64,000 nt of DNA from Druceiella hillmani (GCA_039881145.1 JAYKKI010000032.1:12476001-12540000), one strand, 5' to 3'. Shown: positions 1 through 12,052, counted from the first letter of the stretch. Program-made: numbers and translations. Notes: generated from the sequence alone by a model not told the origin.

Positions 1-176
1 GTAATGCAAAAATTTAAAAAATAATAAATTTCTGCATTAAAACGTATCGCTTCTATGCTTTGATTATAATATTAAATAAATATTTGAAATTAGTAATGCA
101 GAAAAAATTATATTTCTATATTAAAACCTATAGCTTCTTTGCTTTGATTATAATATTAAATAAATATTTGAAAGTG
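1..176. repeat. Two-copy tandem duplication, 92-bp period
   Basis: The block starting gtaatgca at position 1 is repeated from 93. The second copy is about 8 bp shorter. Both share the stretch ending gattataatattaaataaat. The left edge of the window cuts the array, so more copies may lie upstream. Confidence 0.75.
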
Positions 177-277
177 AAGATATTAAGAATAATAAATTAT
201 ATCCAAATTATAAACTGCTAAGATAATTATGAATTTAATATCACATTAAAACAAGCCAATTTCCAAATAAATTCTAG

Positions 278-333
278 TATTCGGTATTCGGCAGAATATT
301 AAAAATGCGGTCAAATATACCAAATACCGAATA
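278..333. repeat. Short inverted motif, tattcggtatt / aataccgaata
   Basis: Two perfect 11-bp arms (278-288 and 323-333) are separated by 34 bp. Cggtattcgg-type motifs occur in small DNA-transposon repeats of insects, but I see no defined ends or target duplication here. Confidence 0.35.
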
Positions 334-359
334 GTTCCGAATTATAGTAATATTTGTTC

Positions 360-2104
360 CAGCCCTTGTATTTAATAGAATCATTTAGCTTGTTGTAGTT
401 AGTCAGGTACAGGGTGTTGTACAGTACACTATATGTCAATAAATTTTCATTAAACATTCTTTGGATCTTTAATCTGTCTTAATTCTAACGGCTGCCAGTA
501 GAAATCTTCTCCGTAACACGCCGCAAGTCCCGTTACAGTTAAGTGTCACAAACGCGTATCGGTTAACGAAAATTGTGACCAGACGAGAGGTCGCAAGAAT
601 TAATAGATTGTTGATCTCGTCGTGTTACAGTTTACTTTTTTCGGGGCGAATCGTCACTTCAAAATCGTGCTGTCACCCGACTGACATGGTTGAACTCGAT
701 ATTATATAACAATTATTTAATTGGCGAACAAACTCGTGGCTGATCGCGCAAAGGTCGCCGAGTTGTCGGCCGTGACTGCGTACCAAAACTATTTCAGCCC
801 AACCTGTTTATCATATGAATCAAACCAAAAGGTATTATGTTGTGTTAATATCATTTAGTCTTTATATTCGCAACCTCCGCGTCGAGATTACCTTCGCTTA
901 ATGCAGTATTATGGACGGAGTGACGCATGTGTTGTTTGTATAGAATTAAATGAAGGTTGCTGATTTCATATAAAAGTTCAATTAACACTCTGGGTCGTCT
1001 AAATGTCAGCTACGAAAGGATGTGCGCGTAGTAGTAATACAAATTATTTTCTCGCTGTAAGCACTGAAGCCAATATACCATTCGGTTCAGCAGACTGCCT
1101 GATTAAAACTAATAAATTGGAGTGATGTCTTTTCTTAAGCTCTCTTTGTCAGTAGTTTTATGGTCATTACTCGGAAGAATTAAAATACTAAATTTCACTG
1201 GCCTTAGGTTACTGGCAGCTGATGTTTGGCACCTTTTAATCGACCAGTAAATTTGAAGGTTTCTAGTTAGTTTTTAGCGAATACCAATATATTTGACTTA
1301 CTAGTCACACATTCCGGAACTAACATTTACTGACATTCTTCAAGAAAAAAAAATGTTAAAATTCTAATTCACAAACCCTTTTTTAAATTTTTGGAAGCTG
1401 TCGAGATTAGCAATCTCCAACGGGTCGCGAATTTTCGAAAGCTCTTTATGTTCCCAGGGGATGCATAAAATTTGTTTATTAAATCGGTTAAAAGATCAGC
1501 ATCGGGTCAGTTAGATTATTTATTATTCGATTCAAAGATAAATCGATAGTCAAATATTGACAGTTTTTTCTTTCTTACAATAGACTTTTCTGTCAAGAGA
1601 AACATTTAATCGCCCTAAATATTTTTCCTAGCGTACTTTCCATTCATTATGGGATATGTTATTCTTTTTAAAAGGTTCTTCTATTTGTAATGCTTTTAAA
1701 ATGTACTCCATCTAGTTCACTCGTTACATCATAGATTTTGATTCCCATTCATTTCTTTCATAATTGCTTGGACTTTATATTATACCTCTGCTTTCTTCTC
1801 TGAACTCTACAGCACTTTACAGATCTCGGTTTTCTTCAAAATTTTCTTCCATAGGGTACTGTTCTTTATTTTCCAATCCACAATTTAGTCTTTATTGTTA
1901 ATTATACCATCTAACCATCCTCTTCTTTAACTAACTATAGGTCTTGCTCTCATTGATTTTCAGTTAAGTGCCTGCATTTAACTGCGGCAAAATTTTATAA
2001 ACCGCGGTAGGGACTATTTTAAAAATGATTTTATCTATAAGTATAAACGAAATATCCAAATGTCTATTTGTTACATGTAACGTTAAACATTTAAGAGACG
2101 TATT
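360..2104. other. No gene recognised; GC-richer patch at 480-960
   Basis: Most of the stretch is AT-rich with stops in every frame. From about 480 to 960 it is richer in GC and CpG. A polyadenylation-like caataaa lies at 437-443, just upstream of this patch. That layout would fit the end of an old LTR, but no second LTR, polypurine tract or primer-binding site was found. Confidence 0.3.
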
Positions 2105-2221
2105 TTGATGCGTTTTTCATTTTTTCTTTGCAAAATTTCTCAAGGAGCAGTATGCTTGAGGGATTTTATAAATAAAAATAAAAACGCATCAAAACACGCC
2201 CAAATGTTTTTGGATTGTAAC

Positions 2222-2450
2222 ATTAGGAGGTTGAGTAGTATAACATTAGGAATTAGGAGGTTGAGTAGTATAAAATTAGGAATTAGGAGGTTGAGTAGTA
2301 TACAATTAGGAATTAGGAGGTCGATTAGTATAAAATTAGGAATTAGAGGTTGAGTACTATAAAATTAGGAATTAGGAGGTTGAGTAGTATAAAATGAAGA
2401 ATTAGGAGGTTTAGTAGTATAAAATTAGGAATTATGAGGTTGAGTATGAT
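2222..2450. repeat. 30-bp tandem array, about 8 copies
   Basis: The unit contains attaggaggttgagtagtat and recurs at 2222, 2252, 2282, 2312, about 2342 (1 bp shorter), 2371, 2401 and 2431, with substitutions rising toward the right. Because 30 is a multiple of three the array reads as a repetitive open frame; I treat that as an artefact. Confidence 0.9.
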
Positions 2451-3389
2451 TTTGATACGAAAAAAGGGAATACGCAGCAACATCACGTAGACATATGATT
2501 GTAAATGGAAGTGACAACTATATGCTGTCGTATAATTAAAATAAGTAACGTGAAATAAGTACACGTAACAAACACTTTGGACATTTCGTGTAGAATGTTT
2601 TTTAAGGGCATATGTATGTACCTAATTTTTTTAAACTTATTCAAATTATCAAGAAAACCCCGGGAATGATACACATTTATATGTAGGTACATAAGATGTC
2701 TTGTATTCAGCCAGTTTGGAAAAAACGCGAAGCATGTAGATGCTAATAATAATAATTTTAACATAGCCACACTCGTTGGCTACCGACGCACCAGGACCGG
2801 GTTACCGCCAAAGCTACGCTCTCTAGCGTGTGTGAATAACTTGTTTATGAAATTAGTACTCAGGGGTCGATAACACTTTTGCGTAAAAAATCGTAAAATT
2901 CCGGTCTAATGAGCGTAGCGAGTAAATTTACCGATATGTTTCAATGACTGCGCTCGACTCTTCAATCTGTTCGACAATGTTCAAGCAGCAAAACGAGAAA
3001 TCGGCTGTATTAATAGTTAATTTTGCTTTTGACATTTGAGAATAGCGCGATAATTGTATTCCGTTTGTTAACTTAACTGCGCGCACATGTAATAACTTGT
3101 ATCTTCAAGGGCAATCTATTACACTACCAGGTGTATTAAAATGTTTAATGTTGCGTCAGACTGCGCGAAACTATTTTGCGAAATCAGCACAGAGAAAAAT
3201 ACTTGGTAATGTCAAGAGTGCAATCTCTCATGTCTCATTTATCTATGTATAATGTGCCTTGCCTTCTATATAAACATTTCTAGAACGTTGAGCTACACTA
3301 ATGGTTTAAAAATATAGCAAGCAGTGTGGGGTATCTATTTAAGATGTTTATATATCAGAAAGAGATTAGCAAAAGTTCATATAGTGTTA
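2451..3389. other. No gene recognised
   Basis: AT-rich sequence with a GC-richer patch at 2770-2960 and 3040-3200. No array, transposon end or convincing coding frame was seen. Confidence 0.4.
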
Positions 3390-4060
3390 GGTCGAGGTAT
3401 AACAAAAATAAAAATAACAATCTTAAATAGGGAAAAAACAAACTTTTTAAAAGTTTTATTTAAAACGTCAATCGGACAGTATCTTTTATTTTTTTCTAAA
3501 GTCAGGTTATTTTTCATAACAGTTTGTAAATAATATCTCCACTCTTTAAACCGGAAAGATAAAACAAAATGCATATTACATGTCTTGTATCGTCCATACA
3601 CAGAGACGTATTATGTCACTCCCAGATTTGACAGGGTCGTCAACAAAAGCTACGTGAAACTGGAAAAAAGCAAAAAAGTATTAATTTTGATGTCTATGAT
3701 TTTGACAACGGAACAATTGTCAGTGTCAATTGACAGTTTTTTTTAATTGGTTTAGGTAATGACTACACGTAAAAAAGGAATCGGCATTGGTTATTTTTTG
3801 CAATCATTTCTAAAATGTTATTACTACTTTATTGTTATTTCTATTTTTATAAAGATCGCCTTTTTATTTTCTGTTATTATGTACTTCATTAGATTTTTAT
3901 TGTTATTTTTATTTTCTTTTATGATCAAAAATTGTATTTTAGTTTTTGCTCTTTCCCGATTTTCAATCGCTGAATTGTTTGCTTTTTTATATTTTAAAAA
4001 AATATCAACTTTTTTAAAAATTATATTCCATTTCCGTCACAATAAACCCATTTTTCATCG
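3390..4060 (+). repeat. Old dispersed repeat, copy 1 (partner at 7.92-8.50 kb)
   Basis: Blocks match the region at 7920-8500 in the same order: a tttatttaaaacgtcaatcg-like block, aaagtcaggttatttttcat (identical in both), a ttaattggtttaggtaatg block, and a long T-rich block. An open frame from 3759 to 4130 would encode 123 residues, but it is almost all Phe, Ile, Leu and Tyr, its counterpart in copy 2 is broken by stops, and I do not call it a gene. It is probably an ancient transposable element of unknown class. Confidence 0.45.
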
Positions 4061-4351
4061 TATGGAATTATATTTTCAAAAAGTAGTAAAATTTGTATCC
4101 TGCCCCAAAGCGTCTGAAAGAAGAATCTGAAGCCAATTACCAATATACATGATGAGACCTACAAAATATCAGCAGCATATGGAATTGATTAATTTCAATT
4201 ATGGTATGGAATTTTATCACTTTATTCTATTCCTAATGAACCCCATCAGACTGAACATTTAAAACTCGATTAGCTTATTTTTCTTTATCAATGAAACAAT
4301 TAAAAAAATCAACCTGTATGGAGTATCGGTGAAATTATATTTTTCCTAAAT

Positions 4352-4617
4352 AATATTTCTCTACAATTAAATGAAACTACGTGATGTAGTATTATTTCTA
4401 TTTTCCTTGATTTCTTTACCACGACCTAGGTTTCGTTGTATTACAACATCTTCAGGTGGGATATTAGCATGTTGTTAAGATGTTGTAATACAACGAAACC
4501 TAGGTCGTGGTAAAGAAATCAAAGAAAGTAGAAATAATAGTACATCACGTAGTTTCATTTAATTGTGAATAATGAATTTTTACAAAATTAACGCCAAATA
4601 TAGTCAATATTTCTCTA
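4352..4617 (+). mobile_element. Long-hairpin retroposon-like element, copy 1
   Basis: The body is a long inverted repeat. The left arm starts caattaaatgaaactacgtg at 4364 and runs through cgacctaggtttcgttg. The right arm mirrors it and ends cacgtagtttcatttaattg near 4565. After it comes a 3' segment (ataatgaattt ... aacgccaaatat) found unpaired in every copy. The element is flanked by a 12-bp direct repeat, aatatttctcta, at 4352-4363 and 4606-4617. This copy has lost part of the hairpin tip. No open frame is present, so it must be mobilised in trans. Confidence 0.8.
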
Positions 4618-5255
4618 TTTAAAACACTGAATTTTTTTCATAATAACGGTATTCTTCTTATCAACCATGTACCTAATAATCATAATTAAGTCCACGTAGT
4701 TAACTTTAAAACTAACCCCATTGAGGAAACATTAATTATTTGATGAAAACTACGTTAACAACGTAGAACCTGTTCCCCATATCTAGTTAAACTAGTTTTT
4801 AAATCAGATGAACTTGTTCAATCGCTATAATTAATTTGTTTTACTTATTTCCGGTTAAGTATTTTTTTTTGTCGATCTTATTATTTTGCGTACGATTTTT
4901 TCACCAACTCTCAAGGCACTCGATCAACGAATAGGCAGTACGTATATTGTAATTATGCAAGTTAAACAATGTTATCAGATAAGCACTTAAGTAGATCTTC
5001 TTAAAAGCGATTAGATTAGCTAAAGTAAGCCTTTACTTGATTTTATCCCATTTGTGTTTTAAGAACCGTGTGTTTTAATAATAATAATATTTATAGACAT
5101 AATAACTACTTTGTTAGAGTTATTCTTGGTAATACACTTCACAAAATTTGTTTTGTAATACTAATAAACCCGTTATTGGCTTCATTTCGCTACCTTTTGT
5201 ATCCCTGGATTTTATGTTTGCAATTTACCATTTTGCGTCTTATGTTATGTTATGT

Positions 5256-5373
5256 ACAAAGCTGCATATATAATTGATGAAGAGTTACAAAGCAACATAT
5301 ATAATTGATGAAGAGTTACAAAGCAACATATATAATTGATGAAGAGTTACAAAGCAACATATATAATTGATAA
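5256..5373. repeat. 31-bp tandem array, 3.8 copies
   Basis: The unit acaaagcaacatatataatt plus gatgaagagtt starts at 5256, 5287, 5318 and 5349. Copies are nearly identical, so the expansion is recent. Confidence 0.9.
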
Positions 5374-5790
5374 AAAGTTTTATTGCTACTCTATAGACTG
5401 CGCCCTATAGAGTGTAATCGAAACGATGTAGATATCGTCTAAAAATAAGTTAGGTACTAATCAAAGAGTAAAGTAATTTTATGGTCCCACACAGGAAGAG
5501 TCCTAGATTCCACTGTTTTAAATGCATATTTGGCCTGCATTAGACGTACAGTATTGGCTATTTAACGCACAAATATAGGTACCACAGCCTCCAAAAGGGT
5601 GTGTAGACTTTCGGGTCGGAAAGGGGTGAGTTGTCGTAGGGAGCGTGACCTGTCTTTGTGAATATTTTCAGTAATAGCTTCGATTTATTGTAGAATTATC
5701 ATTATAATTAGAATCATCTCACTATATAGTGATACTCCATAGGAACGAAAACAAAAAATAAATCTGCAAAACTTGCTCTCTCAACTTTTT
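5374..5790. other. No gene recognised
   Basis: Mixed-composition DNA between the 31-bp array and the second hairpin element. It contains a GC-richer patch around 5580-5660, with no coding frame or repeat that I recognise. Confidence 0.35.
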
Positions 5791-6047
5791 CAAACAAATA
5801 TTTCACAATTAAATGAAACTACGTGATGTAGTATTATTTCTACTTCCTTTAAGTTCTTTACAGGTGGGCTATTAACAAAGATTCCTTGCTAATATCCCAC
5901 CTGAAGATGTTGTAATACAACGAAACCTAGGTCGTGGTAAAGAACTTAAAGGAAGTAGAAATAATACTACATCACGTAGTTTCATTTAATTGTGAAGAAT
6001 GAATTTGTACAAAATTAACGCCAAATATATTCAACAAACAAATATTT
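5791..6047 (+). mobile_element. Long-hairpin retroposon-like element, copy 2
   Basis: Same family as 4352-4617. A perfect 13-bp target duplication, caaacaaatattt, lies at 5791-5803 and 6035-6047, which fixes the element at 5804-6034 (cacaattaaatg ... attcaa). The left arm has lost the segment that pairs with cgaaacctaggtcgtgg, so the inner stem is interrupted, while the outer stem and the 3' segment are intact. Confidence 0.88.
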
Positions 6048-7360
6048 GTTACGTTCTTAGTATTGTGAAGTATACAGGTCAATAAGCCAAATTTCAACGT
6101 TACTACGTCAAAAAGTTTATTAAGCAAAACGTGACAGATAAACAGACAAACAGATGAACGAACACAAACACATCAGTAATCTATAAGGGTTTATTAAAAG
6201 AACTCCGTGTCACTAGTTACGGTGAATTTTTTTAAATTTTTTGCAGTTTTATAAAAATGGGCATTTAACAACTTTAATAATATAAATTTAACTGTTTGTT
6301 GATTATATTAGATAAATGTGTGAAATTACTTGTGATCTCATTTTTGAGTTAAAGAAAATGGCTTCGCCTTGTAGTCTTTCGGATCAGTATTTGTGTATAC
6401 CGTAATAGGATTTCATTATTATTGGTTAGGAGAAAAATAAATTTCAAAAGAAACATTCCTTCGAGCCTATATTTGATAAGAAAAATATAAATTTTTGATT
6501 GAAAAATAACAAGTCGTTTAATTAAATAATATTGGGGCTTGTAATCAGTTCGTTATTACTACAGCCACTTCCAGTTTCCGAAGTATGTATAGGATCGTAA
6601 ATGTTTTTCTTGTATCGCGTCTTAAAACATACATATATAATATATTCGACGTATAAGCTGTTTGTCGAAACATTATGAAATGTTTGTCTAAATGAATCGA
6701 GTTGAAAAAATAAACAGACTGTTTAATATCGAGATTTTAGATCGCGTCTTACGAAACGGGCATCTTGCGTAATTGAATACTAAACGTTGATAGACGGCCA
6801 GAAGTTGGTAGAGAATTTAAATATTGCTATTGAAGTGGATTATTTTTTTTTATATTTGGATAAGTGTCGAATCTGTAAAGTGAAATAAACTTGCAGCGAT
6901 GGATTAATAATATATGTGTTTATTGACAGTGATCCCAAAGATAAGATCAGCTTCTAATTAAATCATTTAAAATGCAGACGTTCAAAATAGCACTCGTTTT
7001 GCACCTCGTCACAGTTGTCTATTTAAATAAATAACGAATCAGTAGACTGAAAATTTAATTGACGTAAACAGGTTTTCAATTAAGATTGCGATTCCATCTA
7101 TCTATCTATCATCTATCGCCTCGAGTTGGATGACCAAATTTTCTTTCTGTTTATATAAATGACATCAGATTTTAGTAAACAAAATAAGTATTATAGTTTC
7201 TGTAGCAACTAAATAAATGTTGGAAATGGTCACCCGAAGTACTTTTTCTTTGTATGAACGTTATCATTTAATTTGTGCTACCATCAAGAAACTGTTTCGT
7301 TTAGACTGTTCCAAAATGGAAGTAGCAATTACTAGCAATTAAAGTCCTGGTTTATATCAC
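6048..7360. other. No gene; trace of a lepidopteran-type repeat and an ATCT microsatellite
   Basis: Around 6105-6205 the order gtgacagataaacagacaaa ... ctataagggttt resembles the minus orientation of the repeat family described at 16993, but it is strongly diverged. An imperfect ctat/atct run lies at 7096-7120. Nothing else was recognised. Confidence 0.4.
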
Positions 7361-7735
7361 ATTGAAAAAATAGCAAAGTGGCATCGTGTTTGCTTGTTTA
7401 AATTTTTGAAAATATTTTTTAATACCATTCAGATTTAAAAGTGTTGAAAAGAGAAAAAAGTTGTGAAAATAAAAATAAACGTACTCAATTAAAAAAAAAA
7501 TTCCTTTTTCATGCGAAATTTTGAAAATAGGACTAGGCGCGATATATTACTTGAAAAAATAGCAGTGCATACCATCATGTTTGCTTGCTTCAATTTTTGA
7601 AAATATTTTTCAATATCATTCAAAGCTAAAAGTGTTGAAAAGAAATAAAATGTGAAAATGAAAATAAAAGAACTCAATTGAAAAAAATAATAATTTCAGG
7701 CGAAATTTTGAAGATAGGACTAGAAGCGTGCAAAC
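7361..7735. repeat. Diverged tandem duplication, about 180-bp period
   Basis: The block at about 7361-7540 (ttgaaaaaatagcaa, gtgttgaaaaga, gcgaaattttgaaaatagga) is repeated with many substitutions at 7546-7735. The pair lies directly upstream of the 7.92-kb dispersed repeat and may belong to the same old element. Confidence 0.6.
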
Positions 7736-7919
7736 TTATATCTTGATTACCTTTTATTAATTTTCTTTCAGCGTACTGTTCTTTTTCCTCAACGTCACTC
7801 AATAATGAAAGCTCTCAATAATGACCAGGTTAATAAAAAAGTGAATATCAGTAAAGTAAAATTGAACATTTTTTAAAAGGGGAACGACAAAACTCCATGT
7901 TGCAAGAATAAAAGTGGTA

Positions 7920-8500
7920 CACTGTGAAAATGAAAAAATAAATCTCTTAAAAACTTTATTTGGGTCGCCAATGCGACAAATGAAAAATCGGGTATTTCTT
8001 ATGAAAAGTCAGGTTATTTTTCATGAATTCTTAGCAAGATGAAATGAAGTGGCAGACGTGTTCCGTTGTACCCTCTGTACAATCATGAACATATACTAAT
8101 CCTTGAAACATGCAGGCTCGACAGAGTTCTCGAAAAAAGCATTCTCTTTGACAAAATAGAACGAACTTCAATATAATTTGTCAGTTTACTTTTTAATTAA
8201 TTTAGGCAATGGCTGCAAATTAAAAAAACTCTATCGACACATTATTTTTTGTAATTGTTTCTTAGAAATGATTACATACTTCGTTATTTATTAACGATTT
8301 TCATACATTGAACATTTTATATTTGCGCTTTTATGTAAATAGCTTTTTTATGTTGTGCTACAATTTGTAAAATTGTATTCAATTTCTTGCTCTTTCCTGA
8401 CAGTAAATTCCTAAATTGTTTGGTTTTTTTATGTTCTTATAATATTAGGTTTATTAAAAATTACGTACTGTTTCTGCAACGCCAAGTGTCTGGAATTAGA
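7920..8500 (+). repeat. Old dispersed repeat, copy 2 (partner at 3.39-4.06 kb)
   Basis: It shares ordered blocks with 3390-4060, including the identical aaagtcaggttatttttcat and a ttaattaatttaggcaatg block. The frame that is open in copy 1 has stops here, which argues against coding function. Confidence 0.45.
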
Positions 8501-8876
8501 AAAGGTATGTTAAGTTATCCATCCCTCCAGGATTTATTCTATTAACAAAGCATCAATACATCTCTTAGGACTAGGGTCTGGCATCTTCAACTTCCAAGTC
8601 TTATGATTTTTGAAATATTTTTAATCGAATATGGGATAAGAAACCACGTTTATTAATGACGAATGCATAATCGTCTCACATAAACGTTTCAGAATTTATT
8701 TAGTTTGAAGTGTTCGAAAGTAGATATTAAATTTCTTTTGGCTTCATTAGATTTAATATTTCTGTCAAATTAAAAGCAATTTTTGTCTAGTCAACTGTGA
8801 AGTTAAATGAAATTTTCGAGTCACTAGTGATGCTCTACTAATATAGGTGTCCAGGGACAGATTTCAGTGTTTGAAA

Positions 8877-9025
8877 AATTGTAAAAAAAAACTACACCTC
8901 TAATACAAAGTAGGTTTATTTTAACTTTATAATCATAAAATTGTAAAAAAAAACTACACCTCTAATACAAAGTAGGTTTATTTTAACTTTATAATCATAA
9001 AATTGTAAAAAAAAAACTACACCGC
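8877..9025. repeat. 62-bp tandem doublet inside the mariner element
   Basis: The unit aattgtaaaaaaaaactaca plus ctctaatacaaagtaggttt and downstream bases starts at 8877, 8939 and 9001; the third copy is partial. It lies wholly inside the transposon, so it arose after or with insertion. Confidence 0.85.
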
Positions 9026-9806
9026 TAAATGCGGATTTCATTTTTTAAAAACCACGTTTTCCAAATAGCGGCCATCGAGTCTGACACACTCTTCGAGTCT
9101 AGCACGCATGTTTTCAAAAACGCATTTGCAGAGCGACTAGGGTATCCTACTGACTTCGGCTCGAATATTTTCTTTAAGTTGTGTCACAGTGCTCGGATTT
9201 GACAACGGATTTTAAGTATCCCCATACGAAAAAGTCACATGGGCTTAAATCGGGTGACCTAGGTGGCCACGGTACGGTACCGTTTCGGGATGTTTTTTTC
9301 TGGAAATAACTGCCGCACTGCATTCATGGACACATTAGCAGTGTGAGCTGTGGCCCCGCCCTGCTGGAACCATGCGTTTTGGTTGAAGGATGGACTATTC
9401 TGTAGTTCTACTCTGAAAAAGTCATTTAACATCTGAGAGATATTCTCCGAATTCACAGTTACAGTTTGGCCACTTTGATTTTCAAAGAAATAAGGCCCTA
9501 TGATAAACGGGTATTTTCAACGACAGAAACCATAACACGCTCGACATTTTCATCCGTGGCTACCAATGGTGTAGGTCCTGGCCTGGGCCTATTTAATGTT
9601 GATCCTGTAGCTCTGAACCTTGCTACCCATGACTGAATGAGGTTGATCGATGGTCCATCACGTAATCGACGAATACTGTAACGATTATTAAATCGACGGC
9701 GTGCTACAGACAGCGAAAATCCACTCGAAATGTACGCCTCGACGGCAAAAGCGCGGTGCTCTCCACTCCACTGTTCCATGGCTACTAAAACATTGCACCG
9801 TTCCAT
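9023..9806 (-). pseudogene. Mariner-superfamily transposase, deleted and frameshifted
   Basis: Minus-strand fragments follow family order. At 9806-9498 is an N-terminal helix-turn-helix piece (MEQWSGEHRAFAVEAY, then SINLIQSWVARFRATGS) ending in a stop. A +1 shift then gives FIIGPYFFENQSGQTVTVNS, WFQQGGATAHTA and, after another shift, PWPPRSPDLSPCDFFVWGYL near 9270-9210. The last piece, FENMRARLEECVRLDGRYLE, is near 9110-9050. The family has a DDD/DDE-type catalytic triad. The central segment carrying the first Asp (about 130 codons, judged from family layout) is gone, the second Asp reads Gly (QGGAT instead of QDGAT), and the third region looks intact. A 27-bp in-frame duplication at 9779-9832 precedes MEQW and adds nine codons; the normal start is probably the inner Met at about 9779. 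Confidence 0.85.
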
Positions 9807-9887
9807 GGCTACTAAAACATCGCACCATCACACGTTGCGTTCAGAAACTATGTTTGTTCAAACTTTGAAATCTGCCACTGAACAACC

Positions 9888-10181
9888 TGTTTAAACACTT
9901 TGTCTTTTTAACACAGACTATATAACTAATTTCAAGGTCTTGCGAAACCAAAATTTCAAATATCGCAATTTGTTTTACGTAATATGTAAGTCCATAGTTT
10001 CTATGGTTTTAGAATGATTTATCATATATCAGATAAAAAAGTAATGTCTAAAAATAAATTAATAAACAAATTATATTTCTTATTATTCTCTTTATATCTT
10101 CACAAAAATAATTCTAAATGTTTGTATTAGATTTAGGATTAATTTTTGATAAAAACTTTTCATAGTAAAAATGCAACATTA
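9888..10181. other. No feature seen
   Basis: AT-rich DNA between the mariner element and the third hairpin element; no repeat or coding frame recognised. Confidence 0.4.
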
Positions 10182-10488
10182 AATTATTATAATTGTATAA
10201 TATAATGTAGTATTATTTCTACTATCTTTAAGTTCTTTACCACGACCTAGGTTTCGTTGTATTACATCTTCAGGTGGGCTATTAGCAAAGATGCTATGCT
10301 GAAGATGTTGCTAATAGCCCACCTGAAGAATAGCCCACCTGAAGATGTTGTAATACAACGAAACCTAGGCCATGGTAAAGAACTTAAAGAAAGTAGAAAT
10401 AATGCTACATCACGTAGTTTCATTTAATTGTAAATAATGAATTTCTACATAATTAACGCCAAATGTATTCAATATTTAACAATTATTA
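10182..10488 (+). mobile_element. Long-hairpin retroposon-like element, copy 3 (5'-truncated)
   Basis: Same family as 4352-4617. The left arm starts late, at atgtagtattatttct near 10205, lacking the first 20 or so bases present in copies 1, 2 and 4. The right arm and the 3' segment to attcaatattt near 10476 are complete. The tip carries an extra internal duplication of the agcccacctgaaga motif. A possible 8-bp target duplication, aattatta, lies at 10182-10189 and 10481-10488; at this AT content it is weak evidence by itself. Confidence 0.75.
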
Positions 10489-10785
10489 ATAAATCGTTTG
10501 AAAAATGTTTACAGGTGATTTAACATTACGCTAATAACGTCAGTTTGAATAGACAAATTAAAAATAAAAAGAATATGTGAATAATATTTACGTACATCGT
10601 ACAAAATAATGGACAACGGATAAGTTTCAGTACGTTTAAATTATTGTTAATTAGAATTGAGATTATTTATGGTAAAATATATTTTTATAGAACATACGAA
10701 GGAAATCTAGTTCTAGCATGGTACTTGGATTCTTGCGTATCAAACAATAATAGCGTAGTTGCTAATGCTGAATGCGCCTGAATAA

Positions 10786-11110
10786 TATTGTAATTACATA
10801 ATATAATTAAATAATTATTTAAAACTACTTAAAAACTATAACAAAGAGATTTTATTTCCCTGAAATCATTCTTACAGAATACTGTTTTATCAGAGTTAAT
10901 AGTAGTTCAGTACGAGAATTTTGCAAGTTAAGAAGCGCAATTTTTTATAACATTGTAATTACATAATGTAATTAAATAAAATTATTTAAAACTACTTAAA
11001 AACTATAACAAAGAGATTTTATTTCCTTGGGATTATTCTTACAAAACGCTGTTTTATCAATGTTAATAGTCGTTCAGTACAAGAATTTTGCAAGTTAAGA
11101 AGCGCAATTT
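10786..11110. repeat. Tandem duplication, 165-bp period
   Basis: The copies start at about 10787 and 10952 with attgtaattacataat and both end gcaagttaagaagcgcaatt. They differ by scattered substitutions. Confidence 0.85.
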
Positions 11111-11421
11111 TGGTTCATTAAATTTAATAAACTTTTAATGCAAATCGAATGAGTTTATGATTGCAATATTACATGATTACATGGTATAATTTTGGAATTA
11201 CAAACTAAACGAAAGCAATGTTTTTTTTTATATATGTATATAAGCACTTATCGGTTACGCGCTTCGCCTGACCATTAAGACCACCTGTTAAGTAAAGTCT
11301 GTACATGAAGTTCTTCACGTTAAGGGGATTATAAACCAAGCGTCTAATTGGTTTTGTTGTTACTGTTAACTATCGCGTGGTTCGAAAGCGGATTGAGCGA
11401 GTTTCTGTATCTAAGGTTGGT
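11111..11421. other. No gene recognised
   Basis: Unassigned DNA with a GC-richer patch at 11250-11400 just before the 69-bp array. No coding frame was seen. Confidence 0.35.
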
Positions 11422-12052
11422 AAATGTTTTGTGAACGTTGATTCAATCAATGTTCACAAACGAAGTAATGGATTATTTGGTCACTGAGTTTTAACTGTGA
11501 AATGTTTTGTGAGCATTGATTGAAGGTATAGAAGTAATGGATTATTTGGTCACTGAGTTTTAACTGTGAAATGTTTTGTGAGCATTGATTGAAGGTATAG
11601 AAGTAATGGATTATTTGGTCACTGAGTTTTAACTGTGAAATGTTTTGTGAGCATTGATTGAAGGTATAGAAGTAATGGATTATTTGGTCACTGAGTTTTA
11701 ACTGTGAAATGTTTTGTGAGCATTGATTGAAGGTATAGAAGTAATGGATTATTTGGTCACTGAGTTTTAACTGTGAAATGTTTTGTGAGCATTGATTGAA
11801 GGTATAGAAGTAATGGATTATTTGGTCACTGAGTTTTAACTGTGAAATGTTTTGTGAGCATTGATTGAAGGTATAGAAGTAATGGATTATTTGGTCAGTG
11901 AGTTTTTACTGTGAAATGTTTTGTGAGCATTGATTTAAGGTATAGGAGAAATGGATTATTTGATCACTGAGTTTTAACTGTGAAATGTTCTGTGAGCATT
12001 GATTGAAGGTAACGAAGTAATGGATTATTTGGTCGAGTTTTAACTGTGAATG
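11422..12052. repeat. 69-bp tandem array, about 8.5 copies
   Basis: Units start with gtaatggattatttggtcac at 11465, 11534, 11603, 11672, 11741, 11810, 11879, about 11948 and 12017. The first six are practically identical; the last three carry substitutions and short deletions. The array is bounded on the left by a palindrome. Confidence 0.95.
11428..11460. repeat. 33-nt near-perfect palindrome at the array edge
   Basis: Arms tttgtgaacgttgatt and aatcaatgttcacaaa (one mismatch) flank a single central C. The right half of the left arm resembles the array unit (tttgtgagcattgatt), so the palindrome seems to be one array unit joined to an inverted copy of itself. Confidence 0.85.

Larger units (their letters stand above)
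8846..9887 (-). mobile_element. Defective mariner-superfamily transposon with both terminal inverted repeats
   Basis: The ends are imperfect inverted repeats, 8846-8877 and 9853-9887, sharing 25 of 31 aligned positions around cagatttca..gtttga. The left end follows a TA, as expected for this superfamily; the right-hand TA is mutated to TG. A broken transposase lies between them on the minus strand. At about 1.04 kb it is shorter than a typical full-length element because the middle of the transposase is missing. A 62-bp doublet has expanded between the transposase 3' end and the left terminal repeat. The copy cannot make active transposase. Confidence 0.85.

Noticed and set aside
360..560. 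Solo LTR of a BEL or gypsy element
   Set aside because: A polyadenylation-like signal and a GC-rich border are suggestive, but no matching LTR copy, target duplication or primer-binding site could be shown.
2105..2353. Open frame with LSSIKLGIRR repeats
   Set aside because: Produced by the 30-bp tandem array; no conservation or start context.
3759..4130. 123-codon open frame, the longest in the window
   Set aside because: Almost entirely Phe, Ile, Leu and Tyr from T-rich DNA; its related copy at 8.2-8.5 kb is broken by stops.
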